This document shows, piece by piece, positions 56,566-64,000 of a stretch of 64,000 nucleotides of DNA. Numbering within the stretch: position 1 is the stretch's first letter; each line of letters starts with the position of its first letter. The notes under the pieces were generated by a model, which saw only the letters and a list, made by a program, of their open reading frames with translations, did no database searches and was not told where the DNA came from. Position numbers and translations under genes: made by a program. The stretch lies in contig JAFKFL010000024.1 of assembly GCA_017308235.1 (NCBI GenBank), positions 59,122-123,121 on the forward strand, given 5' to 3'. The stretch is from Alphaproteobacteria bacterium (lineage in GTDB: Bacteria > Pseudomonadota > Alphaproteobacteria > Reyranellales > Reyranellaceae).

Positions 56566-57945
56566 ATGGCGACGTCGCTCGGCATCCGGGGCGCGTTCTT
56601 CGATTTTATCGACGATCCGTGGCGGCATGTCGGCCGCGAATACGAGGCGGCACGTTTTCTCGCCGACGGCCTGCTGGTGGTCGAGGACGGCAAGATCACC
56701 GACTTCGGCGACCACGGAGACGTCTCGAGGCGCCATCGCGCGCTTGATGTAACGCATATTCGGGATCGTCTGATCATGCCCGGCTTCATCGACGGGCATA
56801 TCCACTTCCCACAGACCCGTGTCATCGGTGCGTTCGGCGAGCAGCTCCTACCGTGGCTGCAGCGCTGGATATTTCCCGAGGAACTGAAGTATCAGGATCG
56901 CGACTATGCGCGCGGTGCCGCGCGTCGCTTCTTCGACAACCTTTTAGCCAGCGGGACCACGACCGCCCAAGCCTTCACGACCAGCTCGCCTGTCGCCACC
57001 GAGGAGCTGTTCGACGAGGCGACGCGCCGCAACATGCGCCTGATCGCCGGCCTTACCGGCATCGATCGTCTCGCACCGGCCGAGTACATGCGTTCGGCCG
57101 ACTTGTTCTATGCCGACAGCAAACAGCTGATCGCCCGCTACCATCGCCAGGGCCGCAACCTTTATGCGATCACGCCGCGCTTCGCGCTCGGCGCGACCGA
57201 GGCGTTGCTCGCCGCCTGCCAGCGATTGAAGCAGGAACACCCCGACTGTTGGGTGAACACGCATATCTCGGAAGATCGAGCCGAAGTGCGCGAGGTGCGC
57301 GAGGTCCATCCCGGTTGCGCGGACTACCTCGCGATCTATGAAAAATATGGTCTCACCGGTCCGCGTTTCACAGGCGGTCACGGCGTCTGGCTGTCCGACG
57401 ACGAATTCCACCGCCTAGCCGCCAGCGGCTCGGCGATCTCCTTCTGCCCCTGCGCCAACCTCTTTCTCGGCGCCGGCCTGTTCAGGCTGGGTCGCGCCAC
57501 CGATCCCCGGTCACGGGTCAGGCTGTCCTGGGGCACGGATGTCGGCGGCGGCAATCGGTTCTCGATGCTGGGTGTGCTCGACGAGGCGTACAAGGTCGGC
57601 ATGTGCAACGCCTCGGCATTGGAAGGCCATCCAGACGAAGCTGCGCGCAACAAGGTTTCGCCCTATCGCGGCTTCTGGTCGATCACGCTGGGCGGCGCCG
57701 AGGGCCTCTATATCGATCACCTCGTGGGCAATTTCACGCCGGGCAAGGAGGCCGATTTCGTCGTGCTGGATTGGAATGGCGGCCCCTCGCACCAAGCGTG
57801 GCGACAGTCCCTGATGGCCGACGAAGCTGGCCCCCGGACCATGGAGCAGGCTGCCGACCTGCTGTTCGGCATTATGATGGTGGGCGACGATCGCGCCGTC
57901 GACGAGACCTGGGTGATGGGACAACAGCTTTACAAGAAGGGATGA
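56566..57945 (+). CDS. guaD: Guanine deaminase
   Basis: 459 residues of the amidohydrolase superfamily. PGFIDGHIHFPQT holds the metal ligands His78 and His80, and FGEQLLPWLQRWIFPEE is specific for guanine deaminases. NTHISED gives the third His and GTDVGGG the metal Asp; GGHGVWLSDDE is the following His. It converts guanine to xanthine. It follows the molybdoenzyme by nine bases and precedes a small signal-peptide protein by three. No xanthine dehydrogenase is in view. Confidence 0.9.
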   Translation: MATSLGIRGAFFDFIDDPWRHVGREYEAARFLADGLLVVEDGKITDFGDHGDVSRRHRALDVTHIRDRLIMPGFIDGHIHFPQTRVIGAFGEQLLPWLQRWIFPEELKYQDRDYARGAARRFFDNLLASGTTTAQAFTTSSPVATEELFDEATRRNMRLIAGLTGIDRLAPAEYMRSADLFYADSKQLIARYHRQGRNLYAITPRFALGATEALLAACQRLKQEHPDCWVNTHISEDRAEVREVREVHPGCADYLAIYEKYGLTGPRFTGGHGVWLSDDEFHRLAASGSAISFCPCANLFLGAGLFRLGRATDPRSRVRLSWGTDVGGGNRFSMLGVLDEAYKVGMCNASALEGHPDEAARNKVSPYRGFWSITLGGAEGLYIDHLVGNFTPGKEADFVVLDWNGGPSHQAWRQSLMADEAGPRTMEQAADLLFGIMMVGDDRAVDETWVMGQQLYKKG

Positions 57946-57948
57946 AAC

Positions 57949-58419
57949 ATGCGGCCGACACACGCCGTTGTTCTTGAGCGTCGCTTCCTTGTAGGGCTTC
58001 TCCTCGCGGCGCCGTTTGGCGCAGCAGCGCAAGAGAAAACGCCGCGCGCCTTCGTCGAAAACATCTACCGGCCGTACCAGACCAAGGGATTCAAGGGGCA
58101 GCCGTACTGGAAACCTGCACCCTTCTTCGCACCTGACCTGGCGGCAGCCATCGAGCGTGACGCGGCACAAGCGAAGCAACGAAAGGAAGTGCCTGTGCTG
58201 GACGGCGATCCGTTCGTGGATGCTCAGGACTGGGAGATCAGCGATCTCCTGATCGCCACATCGGACGGTGACGGGAAAGCCCAAGCCGCCGTCACCTTCA
58301 AGAATCTCGGCGAGCCCAAAGCGCTCGCGCTCCTGCTGATTCGGACTCCGCAGGGTTGGCGCATTGCCGACATAGTCAGCGCGAACGGTTCGCTGAGAGC
58401 TCTCTACAAGCTGCGCTAG
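57949..58419 (+). CDS. Exported DUF3828-like protein
   Basis: 156 residues. The N-terminus LERRFLVGLLLAAPFGAAAQ is a signal peptide, so the mature protein is probably periplasmic. The rest matches the pattern of small lipocalin-like exported proteins: PRAFVENIYRPYQ at the start, VPVLDGDPFVDAQDWEI (about 80-95), and GWRIADIVSANGSLRAL at the end. The ATG comes three bases after the guanine deaminase stop. Convergent, with a four-base overlap, with the class II aldolase gene. Function unknown. Confidence 0.75.
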   Translation: MRPTHAVVLERRFLVGLLLAAPFGAAAQEKTPRAFVENIYRPYQTKGFKGQPYWKPAPFFAPDLAAAIERDAAQAKQRKEVPVLDGDPFVDAQDWEISDLLIATSDGDGKAQAAVTFKNLGEPKALALLLIRTPQGWRIADIVSANGSLRALYKLR

Positions 58420-59219
58420 TGCCGCCAGCCGGGATCGGTCTTGTCCAGTTTGCGGATCAAGGCCGCGAACTCGAGATCACCGACACCGGCCTTCGACTCC
58501 ATCTCCGAGAAGCGGTCCATGTCGTCACCGGACTTGCCGGCGAGATTGTCCCCCATCACGTTCAAGGTGCCGGCTGCCGCCGCATCGACTTGAATCTGGC
58601 AGGCGCGCTCGAGACGCCACAGCCGCAGAAAAGCTTCCGGCACCGATCGGCCGGTGACGAGCAGGCCATGGTTGCGAAGCAGCATCGCCTGGTGATCGCC
58701 GAGGTTCTTCAGCAGCCGGCCGCGCTCGTCGAGATCAAGGCTCGGTCCTTCGTAGTCGTGATAGGCGAGCCTGCCATGAAACGCCGTCGAGACCATCGAG
58801 ACCGGGAGCAAGCCATCCTTGAGAGCGCACACCGCCATGCCGGCGCGTGTATGGGTATGCATCACGACGCGATGCCGCGCCACGTGCGCCATATGGACCG
58901 CTGAATGGATGACGAAGCCCGCATAGTTGACCGGATGCGGGCTCGGCTCGACGATCTTGCCGTCGAGATCGATCTTCACAAGGTTCGAGGCGGTGACTTC
59001 ATCGTAGTTGAGGCCGAAGGGATTGATCAGGAAGTGGGGCGCCTCACCCGGCACTCGGGCCGTCAGATGACCGTAGATCAGCTCCGCCCAACCGAAATGA
59101 TCGACCAGCCGGTAGGCTGCCGCGAGCTGGCGGCGCAGAACCGTCTCGCCCTGCTCCGGCGGCAGTGAATAGATATCGATGCCGGTGAGCGGCAGGTCCT
59201 GCGCAATATGCATGTCCAT
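58416..59219 (-). CDS. Class II aldolase/adducin-family protein
   Basis: 267 residues from the ATG at 59219, with GGGAGAA just before it; the longer frame upstream has no site. The zinc ligands are in HTHTRAGMAV (two His, about residue 127) and RNHGLLVTG (third His, about 205). VSMVSTAFHGRLAYHDYEG is the substrate region. FuculoseP-aldolase-like enzymes of this type work on short sugar phosphates, but many homologues decarboxylate or have unknown roles. It is divergent from the O-methyltransferase gene. Confidence 0.87.
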   Translation of the reverse strand: MDMHIAQDLPLTGIDIYSLPPEQGETVLRRQLAAAYRLVDHFGWAELIYGHLTARVPGEAPHFLINPFGLNYDEVTASNLVKIDLDGKIVEPSPHPVNYAGFVIHSAVHMAHVARHRVVMHTHTRAGMAVCALKDGLLPVSMVSTAFHGRLAYHDYEGPSLDLDERGRLLKNLGDHQAMLLRNHGLLVTGRSVPEAFLRLWRLERACQIQVDAAAAGTLNVMGDNLAGKSGDDMDRFSEMESKAGVGDLEFAALIRKLDKTDPGWRH

Positions 59220-59290
59220 GGATTTCTCCCGGCGGAATCGATGAATCTTAAGTCCGTGCGCTAGGATGAGGCAACACGAGAGGAAGCGCC

Positions 59291-60319
59291 ATGCCCGATA
59301 CACCTTCACCCAAGGCCCGGCTCGACACGACGCGCCTGCAAAAGATCGCCCAGGCTTACTGGGAAAGCGCGGCGCTGATGGCCGGAGTCGAACTAGAGAT
59401 CTTCACCTCCATCGCACGCGGGCACGACACCATTCCCACGGCGGCAAAGGCTGTCGGCATCTCCGAGCGCAACGCCGAGCGGCTGCTGACGGCGCTGGTC
59501 GCCATGACCCTGATCGAGCGCGACGGGCCAGACAGAACGGCGCGCTTTTCCAACACGCCCGACGTGCAGCGCTTCCTAGTGAAGGACAGCGACCGCTATG
59601 CCGGCCCCTGGATCCTGTTCACCAAGCCCCGCTGGACGGCCTATGGCGAGCTGAGCCAACGGTTGCGCAACCCGGCAGAGAAGCATCTGGGCGCCTATAC
59701 CGAGTTCACCGTCGAGGATGCACGCCGCTATCATACGGCCACCTATTCGATTGGCATGGGTGCCGCGCGGCTCTTCAGCCGCAGCGTCGATCTATCTGGC
59801 CGCAAGCTCCTGCTCGATCTCGGCGGCGGTTCGGGTGCCTACAGCATCGTTGCGACGCAAACCTATCCCGGACTGAACGCGATCGTGCTCGACTTGCCAC
59901 CTGTGACGGTGGTCGCCAGCGAATACATCGCCGCCAACAAAGCGCAGGATCGCGTGAGCACGCTCGCGGGCGACTTCACGACCACGCCCTTCCCGACTGG
60001 AGTGGACGTCGTGGTGATGGCAAGCAACCTCCCGCAATACGAACCCGCCTTGATCCGGCTCGTGGTCGGCAAAGCCTTTGCGGCCCTCGCACCGGGTGGC
60101 GAGATGCACTTGGTGGGCGAGACTTTGCACGACGACCGGCGCGGACCTCTCTCCGCAGCGCTATGGGGCCTCAACGAGGCCGTCTTCAGCAGCACCGGCC
60201 TCGCTCATACCGAATCGGAAGTGAAGGGTTACCTGCAGGACTCAGGCTTTACCGACGTGGCCGTCTACCCGTTCGTGCCCGGTGTTTTGTCACGCATCGC
60301 CGGCCGCAAACCCGGCTAG
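59291..60319 (+). CDS. SAM-dependent O-methyltransferase (plant-type/AdoMet-dependent, family 2)
   Basis: 342 residues. The N-terminal winged-helix dimerisation domain (QAYWESAALMAGVELEIFTSIA, then TAAKAVGISERNAERLLTALVAM) precedes the catalytic half. Motif I is LLLDLGGGSGAYSIVA (about residue 175) with IVLDLPPVTVVASEYI next. The architecture is that of small-molecule O-methyltransferases such as acetylserotonin or hydroxyneurosporene methyltransferase. An AGGAAG site precedes the start. Convergent with the cupin gene; stops overlap by four bases. The substrate cannot be read. Confidence 0.87.
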   Translation: MPDTPSPKARLDTTRLQKIAQAYWESAALMAGVELEIFTSIARGHDTIPTAAKAVGISERNAERLLTALVAMTLIERDGPDRTARFSNTPDVQRFLVKDSDRYAGPWILFTKPRWTAYGELSQRLRNPAEKHLGAYTEFTVEDARRYHTATYSIGMGAARLFSRSVDLSGRKLLLDLGGGSGAYSIVATQTYPGLNAIVLDLPPVTVVASEYIAANKAQDRVSTLAGDFTTTPFPTGVDVVVMASNLPQYEPALIRLVVGKAFAALAPGGEMHLVGETLHDDRRGPLSAALWGLNEAVFSSTGLAHTESEVKGYLQDSGFTDVAVYPFVPGVLSRIAGRKPG

Positions 60320-60789
60320 TGGTGCTTGGCGCTCCCAGCGGGACTCTCGGCGGCGACGGTAACTCCGTTTTGCTCGAGCACTTGCAGCAGCTTCGGAATG
60401 TCCGGGGGATCTCGTGGACTTTCCTGATCGACAGCGGCGAACATCTGGGCGGCCCGGGCATTCTCGCCAGTGATTTCCAGCATTTGACCTCCGCCCTTGC
60501 CGTACAGGAAGCCGTGCACCGTCCCGCCGGGTATGTGCACGAGTGTGCCGGGTAAACACACGTGGGTCTCTCCATCGCAAAGGAACCGGATCTCACCGCT
60601 CAGCACATAGAATGCTTCATCCCAGTCATGGCTGTGCGGAGGCGGCCCCATGCCTTCGTCACCGCGTTGCAAGGTAATCCCATAGCTTTGCGTCATGGCA
60701 TTGGAGGCCGGCACGGTCACCTGCGTGCCGACGACGTTGAGTGCCCGCGCGTGCCGATCGGGTGTCAAAACAAAGCACCGACTCTTCAT
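60316..60789 (-). CDS. Cupin-domain protein
   Basis: 157 residues. The AAGGAG ten bases ahead of the ATG at 60789 decides the start. Cupin motif 1 is PPPHSHDWDEAFYVLSGEIRF (about residue 53) with two His and a Glu; motif 2 is PGTLVHIPGGTVHGF with a His. Such proteins are often dioxygenases or isomerases. It is unrelated in sequence to the cupin next to tcuA beyond the fold. Function unknown. Confidence 0.8.
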   Translation of the reverse strand: MKSRCFVLTPDRHARALNVVGTQVTVPASNAMTQSYGITLQRGDEGMGPPPHSHDWDEAFYVLSGEIRFLCDGETHVCLPGTLVHIPGGTVHGFLYGKGGGQMLEITGENARAAQMFAAVDQESPRDPPDIPKLLQVLEQNGVTVAAESPAGSAKHH

Positions 60790-60978
60790 GGCACTATCTC
60801 CTTGAAGGGCCGCCTTCTTGCCCGTCGACGACTTCACGATCGCACCGCCGCGGCAGCCAATAGGACTTCAATAGCAGGTTGCGCGTGACTTTGCGCACAC
60901 GCCCTAGCTGGCGCTTACCCGCGCCATGTCCTTTTGGGACCGACGGCATCAAATATATCGGTTAAATCGGAACTAAAT

Positions 60979-61054
60979 TGGCGCTCCCAACGGGAGTCGA
61001 ACCCGTGTTTCAGCCTTGAGAGGGCCGCGTCCTAGGCCTCTAGACGATGGGAGC
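60979..61054 (-). tRNA. tRNA-Glu(CTC)
   Basis: On the minus strand: acceptor GCTCCCA...TGGGAGC, anticodon loop CTCTCAA (anticodon CTC), T arm GGGTTCGACTCCC, discriminator G and an encoded CCA (60981-60979). 76 bases in total. It has no intron or insertion. Confidence 0.97.
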
Positions 61055-61202
61055 GAGGCTGGCCGAGACTGATAGTCGAATGCCCCCGGCGGCGCAACCC
61101 CGTCAATCAAATGGCCTCGGAAGCCGTCGGCTGACTACCGGCATCCTTCGTCATGGGCGAGGACTTCCGACCCACAAACGATACGAGATCATATGTGCAG
61201 CC

Positions 61203-61574
61203 CTAGCCTCGCGCAGCGTACTGCGTGATGACAATACCGGCGACAATCAATGCTGCACCAATCCAATAGCTGGCAGCTACCCTCTCGCCGAAAACCGCGG
61301 CGCCAAGCAGCGGCACAATCACCACACCGGCAGCGACCCAAGGGTAGGCTTGCATAAGCGTGACACGGGATAGCAGCCACACCCACAAAAGCGTCGCGAT
61401 CCCGTAGAGGACGAGCGCTGCATAGAACGCAGGCAACTGAGCCAAACCTAATAAGCCGTCCCGCAGGGGTAGGCCACGCATCGTCAAACCGGCTTTTTTG
61501 AACAGGAGTTGGCCTGAGGCCAGCATCATGGTGAAGATCGCTAGACCAATCATATTGGCGGTGCCGGGATTCAT
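61203..61574 (-). CDS. Small DMT/SMR-type membrane transporter-like protein
   Basis: 123 residues with four membrane helices (MIGLAIFTMMLASGQLLF, LPAFYAALVLYGIATLLWVWLL, AYPWVAAGVVIVPLLGAAVF, YWIGAALIVAGIVITQY). The final helices resemble an EamA repeat unit: AVFGERVAASYWIGAALIVAG. Small multidrug resistance (EmrE) proteins and half-EamA proteins look like this. No EmrE-type Glu is seen in the first helix. Start at 61574 (MNPGTANMIG); a later Met is possible. On its own it would need to dimerise. Confidence 0.75.
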   Translation of the reverse strand: MNPGTANMIGLAIFTMMLASGQLLFKKAGLTMRGLPLRDGLLGLAQLPAFYAALVLYGIATLLWVWLLSRVTLMQAYPWVAAGVVIVPLLGAAVFGERVAASYWIGAALIVAGIVITQYAARG

Positions 61575-61613
61575 CGATGCCTCATGGAATGGAATAACAA
61601 CGTTAAGACAACG

Positions 61614-61631
61614 CGTATCGCTCGCGATACG
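61614..61631. repeat. Perfect hairpin CGTATCG-CTCG-CGATACG
   Basis: A 7-bp stem with a 4-base loop in the 383-base gap (61575-61957) between the membrane-protein gene and the adenylation gene. Function unclear. The rest of this gap holds the tRNA-Glu fragment and the hairpins described next; no gene is seen. Confidence 0.5.
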
Positions 61632-61718
61632 TGGCATCGAGGCCCCCCATCTGCTGCGCAGAAAGGATTTCTGATGTCGTCCTGTATGCGCGGAATGCAT
61701 TACCGAAACGACACCGAG

Positions 61719-61771
61719 GACGCGGCCCTCTCACGGCTAAAATACAGGTTCGACTCTCGCCGGGAACGCCA
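61719..61771 (+). repeat. tRNA-Glu 3'-end fragment (att-like)
   Basis: The 53 bases match the last 53 of the tRNA-Glu(CTC) gene at 60979-61054, including the CTC anticodon loop and the CCA, at 45 of 53 positions by my hand alignment, with no gaps. The 5' half of the tRNA is missing, and no sequence upstream pairs with the acceptor stem. A 3' tRNA fragment is the usual footprint of an integrase attachment site. Confidence 0.65.
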
Positions 61772-61775
61772 AGCA

Positions 61776-61808
61776 TTCGGGAAATACCCGAAACACCGAA
61801 ATCGGTGT
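61776..61808 (+). terminator. Two small hairpins after the tRNA fragment
   Basis: TTCGGG-AAATA-CCCGAA (61776-61792) and ACACCG-AAAT-CGGTGT (61793-61808); a T-run lies a little further on. They may be the original terminator of the lost tRNA gene. Confidence 0.4.
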
Positions 61809-61957
61809 GGCTTCGGCATTTTTCGCGTTAAAGAGGTCCCGGTTTGGTCGCAAAGAACCTGCAGTTCATTGTTGCAAATCACTCGCCGCCCGCCCATTTT
61901 TCACTAGGTGGGGTTTGACGGCTGGATATTGGGCCGAAGTTGGGGGGCAGGTCTTTT

Positions 61958-64000
61958 ATGGCGACCGCGTCGACGATCGGCGAGGTGCTGGCGAAGCGTG
62001 CAGCACGTGACCCTGGTTCACCTGCGATCGTGCATCCTGCGCTGGGAACGATCTCCTTTGGTACTCTGATTGCCCGCCTCAAGGAAATCGACGACCAGCT
62101 CCGTGCGGCGGGCATTGGCCCGACCTCTCGCGTGGGCATCGCCCTTCAGCGCGGGCCGGAAGCGGCGCTGCTCAGCCTGGCCGTGTGCTGCCGGGCGATC
62201 CTGGTCCCCATCAACCCCAACCTCGCGCCGGCGGACCTGCAGGCCGACCGAGCTTGGCCGGATCCGTCCCGACGCGCTGATCGTGCCGGCCGAGGCGCCG
62301 GTGCCGGCCTGGGTGACCGCCGCGGATGGCGACTTCGGCCTGTTCGCGGCCCGCAAGGCGACGGCATCGTTCGACGAGATCGGGCTCGATCCGCTGCGGC
62401 CGGTGACCCGCCGGCGGCCGGCGGCCGAGGTCACGGCGCAGTCGTGGGCGGCGATCTTCAAGACCTCGGGGACGACGGGCACGTCCAAGCGCGTGCCGGT
62501 CACGCACGAGAACCTGATCGAGATGGCGAACAAGATGGAGCGCTGGCTGAAGCTCGGCCCGGCCGACCGCTCCGCCTGCATCATGCCGATCTATTACAAT
62601 GCCGGCTTCAAGGCGACGCTGCTCGTGCCGCTGCTGATCGGCTGCAGCGTCGCGCTGCCCGATTCGCAGAGCCCCACCGACTTCGACCGCTGGGTGACGG
62701 AGCTGCGGCCGACCTGGCTCACCTCGGCGCCGCCGTTCCTGCAGGCCATTGTCGAGAAGCTGGGTAGCCCGCAGGCGAGCGTGCCCCAGCATGCGCTGCG
62801 CTTCGTGCTGTCCACGGCATCGTACCTGCCCGACGCCACCCGCCGCGCGCTCGAGCGCCTGCTCGCGATCCCGGTCGTCGAGTTCTACGGCATGTGCGAG
62901 GCCGGCATGCTGACGGCGCCGGCTTTGCCGCCCGAGGAGGCACGGCCGGGATCGGTGGGCCGCATTCCCGAGGGCGAGCTTGCCATCCGCGGCGACGACG
63001 GCAGTTTCCTGCGGGCGGGGCAGCCCGGACAGGTGATGGTGCGCGGCCCCAGTGTCATGCCGGGCTACCTGTTCGACGACATCGAGGCCGCGCCGTCCGG
63101 CCTGCAGGACGGCTGGCTGGCGACCGGTGACGTGGGCACGGTCGATGGCGACGGCTTCCTCACGATCGCCGGCCGGACCAAGGAGATCATCAACCGCGGC
63201 GGCGAGAAGATCTCGCCCTACGATGTCGAGAAGGCGCTGTTGCAGCATCCGGCGGTGCGCGAGGCCGCGGCCTTCGCCGTGCCCCATCCGCGGCTCGGCG
63301 AGAATGTCGGGGCGGCGGTGGTCCTGCAGCCCGGCGCCGCCGTCACCTCCACGGAACTGATCGACTACATCTACGACCGGCTGGCGCCGTTCCAGATGCC
63401 GCGCCATGTCCATGTCCTCGACCGCCTGCCGGTCGGGGCGACGGGCAAGATCTCGCGGCCGAGCCTGGGGGCGGTGTTCGCCGACCAGCAGCGGTCGTCG
63501 CCGCCGCCGGCGGCGCCGCTGGAGCTGCAGATCGCGGAGATCTGGCGGCGGCTGCTGAACATCGACGAGATCGGCCTCGACGACGACTTCTTCGAGATCG
63601 GCGGCGATTCGCTGCAGGCGACGGAGATGCTGCTCGAGCTGGAGGAGATCACGCGCTATCGCGTCGCGCCGTCGGAGGTGCGTGCGCAGCTCACCATTCG
63701 CCTGCTCAGCGAGACGCTGTCCAACGCCGCGGCGGCGAAGGAAGAGGTGATGACCCGGGTGAAGTCGGGCAGCGGCACGCCGCTGTTCGTCTGCCACGGC
63801 GACTTTACCGGCTGGGGCTTCTATGCCTTCCGCCTCGCCGAGCTCCTGAAGCATGACGGGCCCATCTACTTGCTCCATTCCATCCTCGACGAAGCCAAGG
63901 GCATCACCGGCATCCGAGAGATGGTGAAGCGCTACCTGCCGGAGATCGAGCGCGCAGCGCCGACCGGTCCGGTCCGGCTGGCGGGCTACTGCCATGGCGG
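61958..64000 (+). pseudogene. Adenylation-carrier-thioesterase enzyme (NRPS-like), frameshifted, 3'-truncated by the window
   Basis: From ATG 61958 about 95 residues read as the start of an AMP-binding enzyme (TIGEVLAKRAARDPGSPAIV, GIALQRGPEAALLSLAV). At 62244-62251 CCGA is repeated in tandem; removing four bases joins the rest of the gene in frame. Beyond it the frame is open to the window end. Core motifs follow: TSGTTGTSKRVPVTHENL, YGMCEAG, LATGDVG, GRTKEIINRGGEKISPYDVE and GATGKISRP. A carrier domain follows with DDFFEIGGDSLQATEM (phosphopantetheine Ser). A thioesterase domain begins with GTPLFVCHGDFTGWG and shows LAGYCHGG, with Cys at the nucleophile place, at the edge. It would load an acid, hold it on a carrier and release it. 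Confidence 0.8.

Noticed and set aside
61719..61771. A second functional tRNA-Glu
   Set aside because: The acceptor stem has no 5' partner and the T stem is damaged; only the 3' half remains.
62211..63995. A very long open frame on the minus strand opposite the adenylation gene
   Set aside because: It is the mirror of a high-GC gene with clear motifs on the plus strand; its translation is Arg/His/Asp/Gly-rich and shows no domain.

Overview
The window looks like chromosomal DNA from a high-GC alphaproteobacterium. The recA upstream region carries a GTTC-N7-GTTC LexA box, the alphaproteobacterial form. The neighbours rluD-rpoH, serC-serA, hisZ-purA and recA-alaS are typical of the class. The mix of CoA-transferases, Bug-type binding proteins, Rieske and PQQ enzymes and sugar ABC operons suggests a free-living soil or water organism of the Rhodospirillales/Reyranella kind. 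That lineage guess is an inference and was not tested.

Layout. 1-9.9 kb: the 3' part of a fused indolepyruvate:ferredoxin oxidoreductase, three small lipoproteins, alaS, a YkgJ-type cysteine-cluster protein and a PQQ/heme c alcohol dehydrogenase. 10-11.2 kb: recA with terminator and LexA box. 11.4-15.4 kb: a Ugp-like ABC importer (two permeases and a binding protein, no ATPase) followed by a GpdQ-like phosphodiesterase. 15.4-21.6 kb: a CaiB-type CoA-transferase, a TcuA-type FAD dehydrogenase, a cupin, a methyltransferase and a Bug-type binding protein. 21.7-22.3 kb: a carboxymuconolactone decarboxylase/AhpD-family gene with an in-frame TGA at the second position of its CxxC motif. 22.3-25.2 kb: serine biosynthesis (serC-serA). 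25.2-29.4 kb: an SDR and a three-gene lipid/glycan modification operon. 29.4-33.7 kb: hisZ and purA, separated by a hydrolase and a PhyH-type oxygenase. 33.7-42.2 kb: an Rbs-type sugar ABC operon that includes a permease fused to an SMP-30/gluconolactonase propeller, then a second PhyH gene. 42.3-50.4 kb: a ThDP decarboxylase, a Rieske oxygenase, an enoyl-CoA hydratase, an epoxide-hydrolase-like enzyme, an ArsR-SRPBCC pair with a clear operator, a methyltransferase and an AraC-TPR regulator. 50.4-54.2 kb: rpoH, rluD and small genes, ending with a threonine-aldolase-like gene. 54.2-60.8 kb: a BisC-like molybdoenzyme, guanine deaminase, a class II aldolase, an O-methyltransferase and a cupin. 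61-64 kb: tRNA-Glu(CTC), a small DMT-type membrane protein, a tRNA-Glu 3' fragment, and an adenylation-carrier-thioesterase gene broken by a 4-base duplication and cut by the window end.

The strongest novelty is the gene at 21685-22236 (minus strand). Its TGA falls exactly where the family has the second Cys of CxxC, and the frame stays open for about 100 codons beyond it. A perfect 7-bp hairpin with loop GGUCU follows, at the same distance from UGA as the SECIS loop of E. coli fdhF. I read it as a selenoprotein with a CxxU redox motif. Other points of interest are two families of dispersed palindromes (three and two copies), the permease/SMP-30 fusion, an importer operon with no ATPase, a possible leaderless ArsR transcript with an operator over its -35 box, and a tRNA-derived att-like fragment near the right edge.
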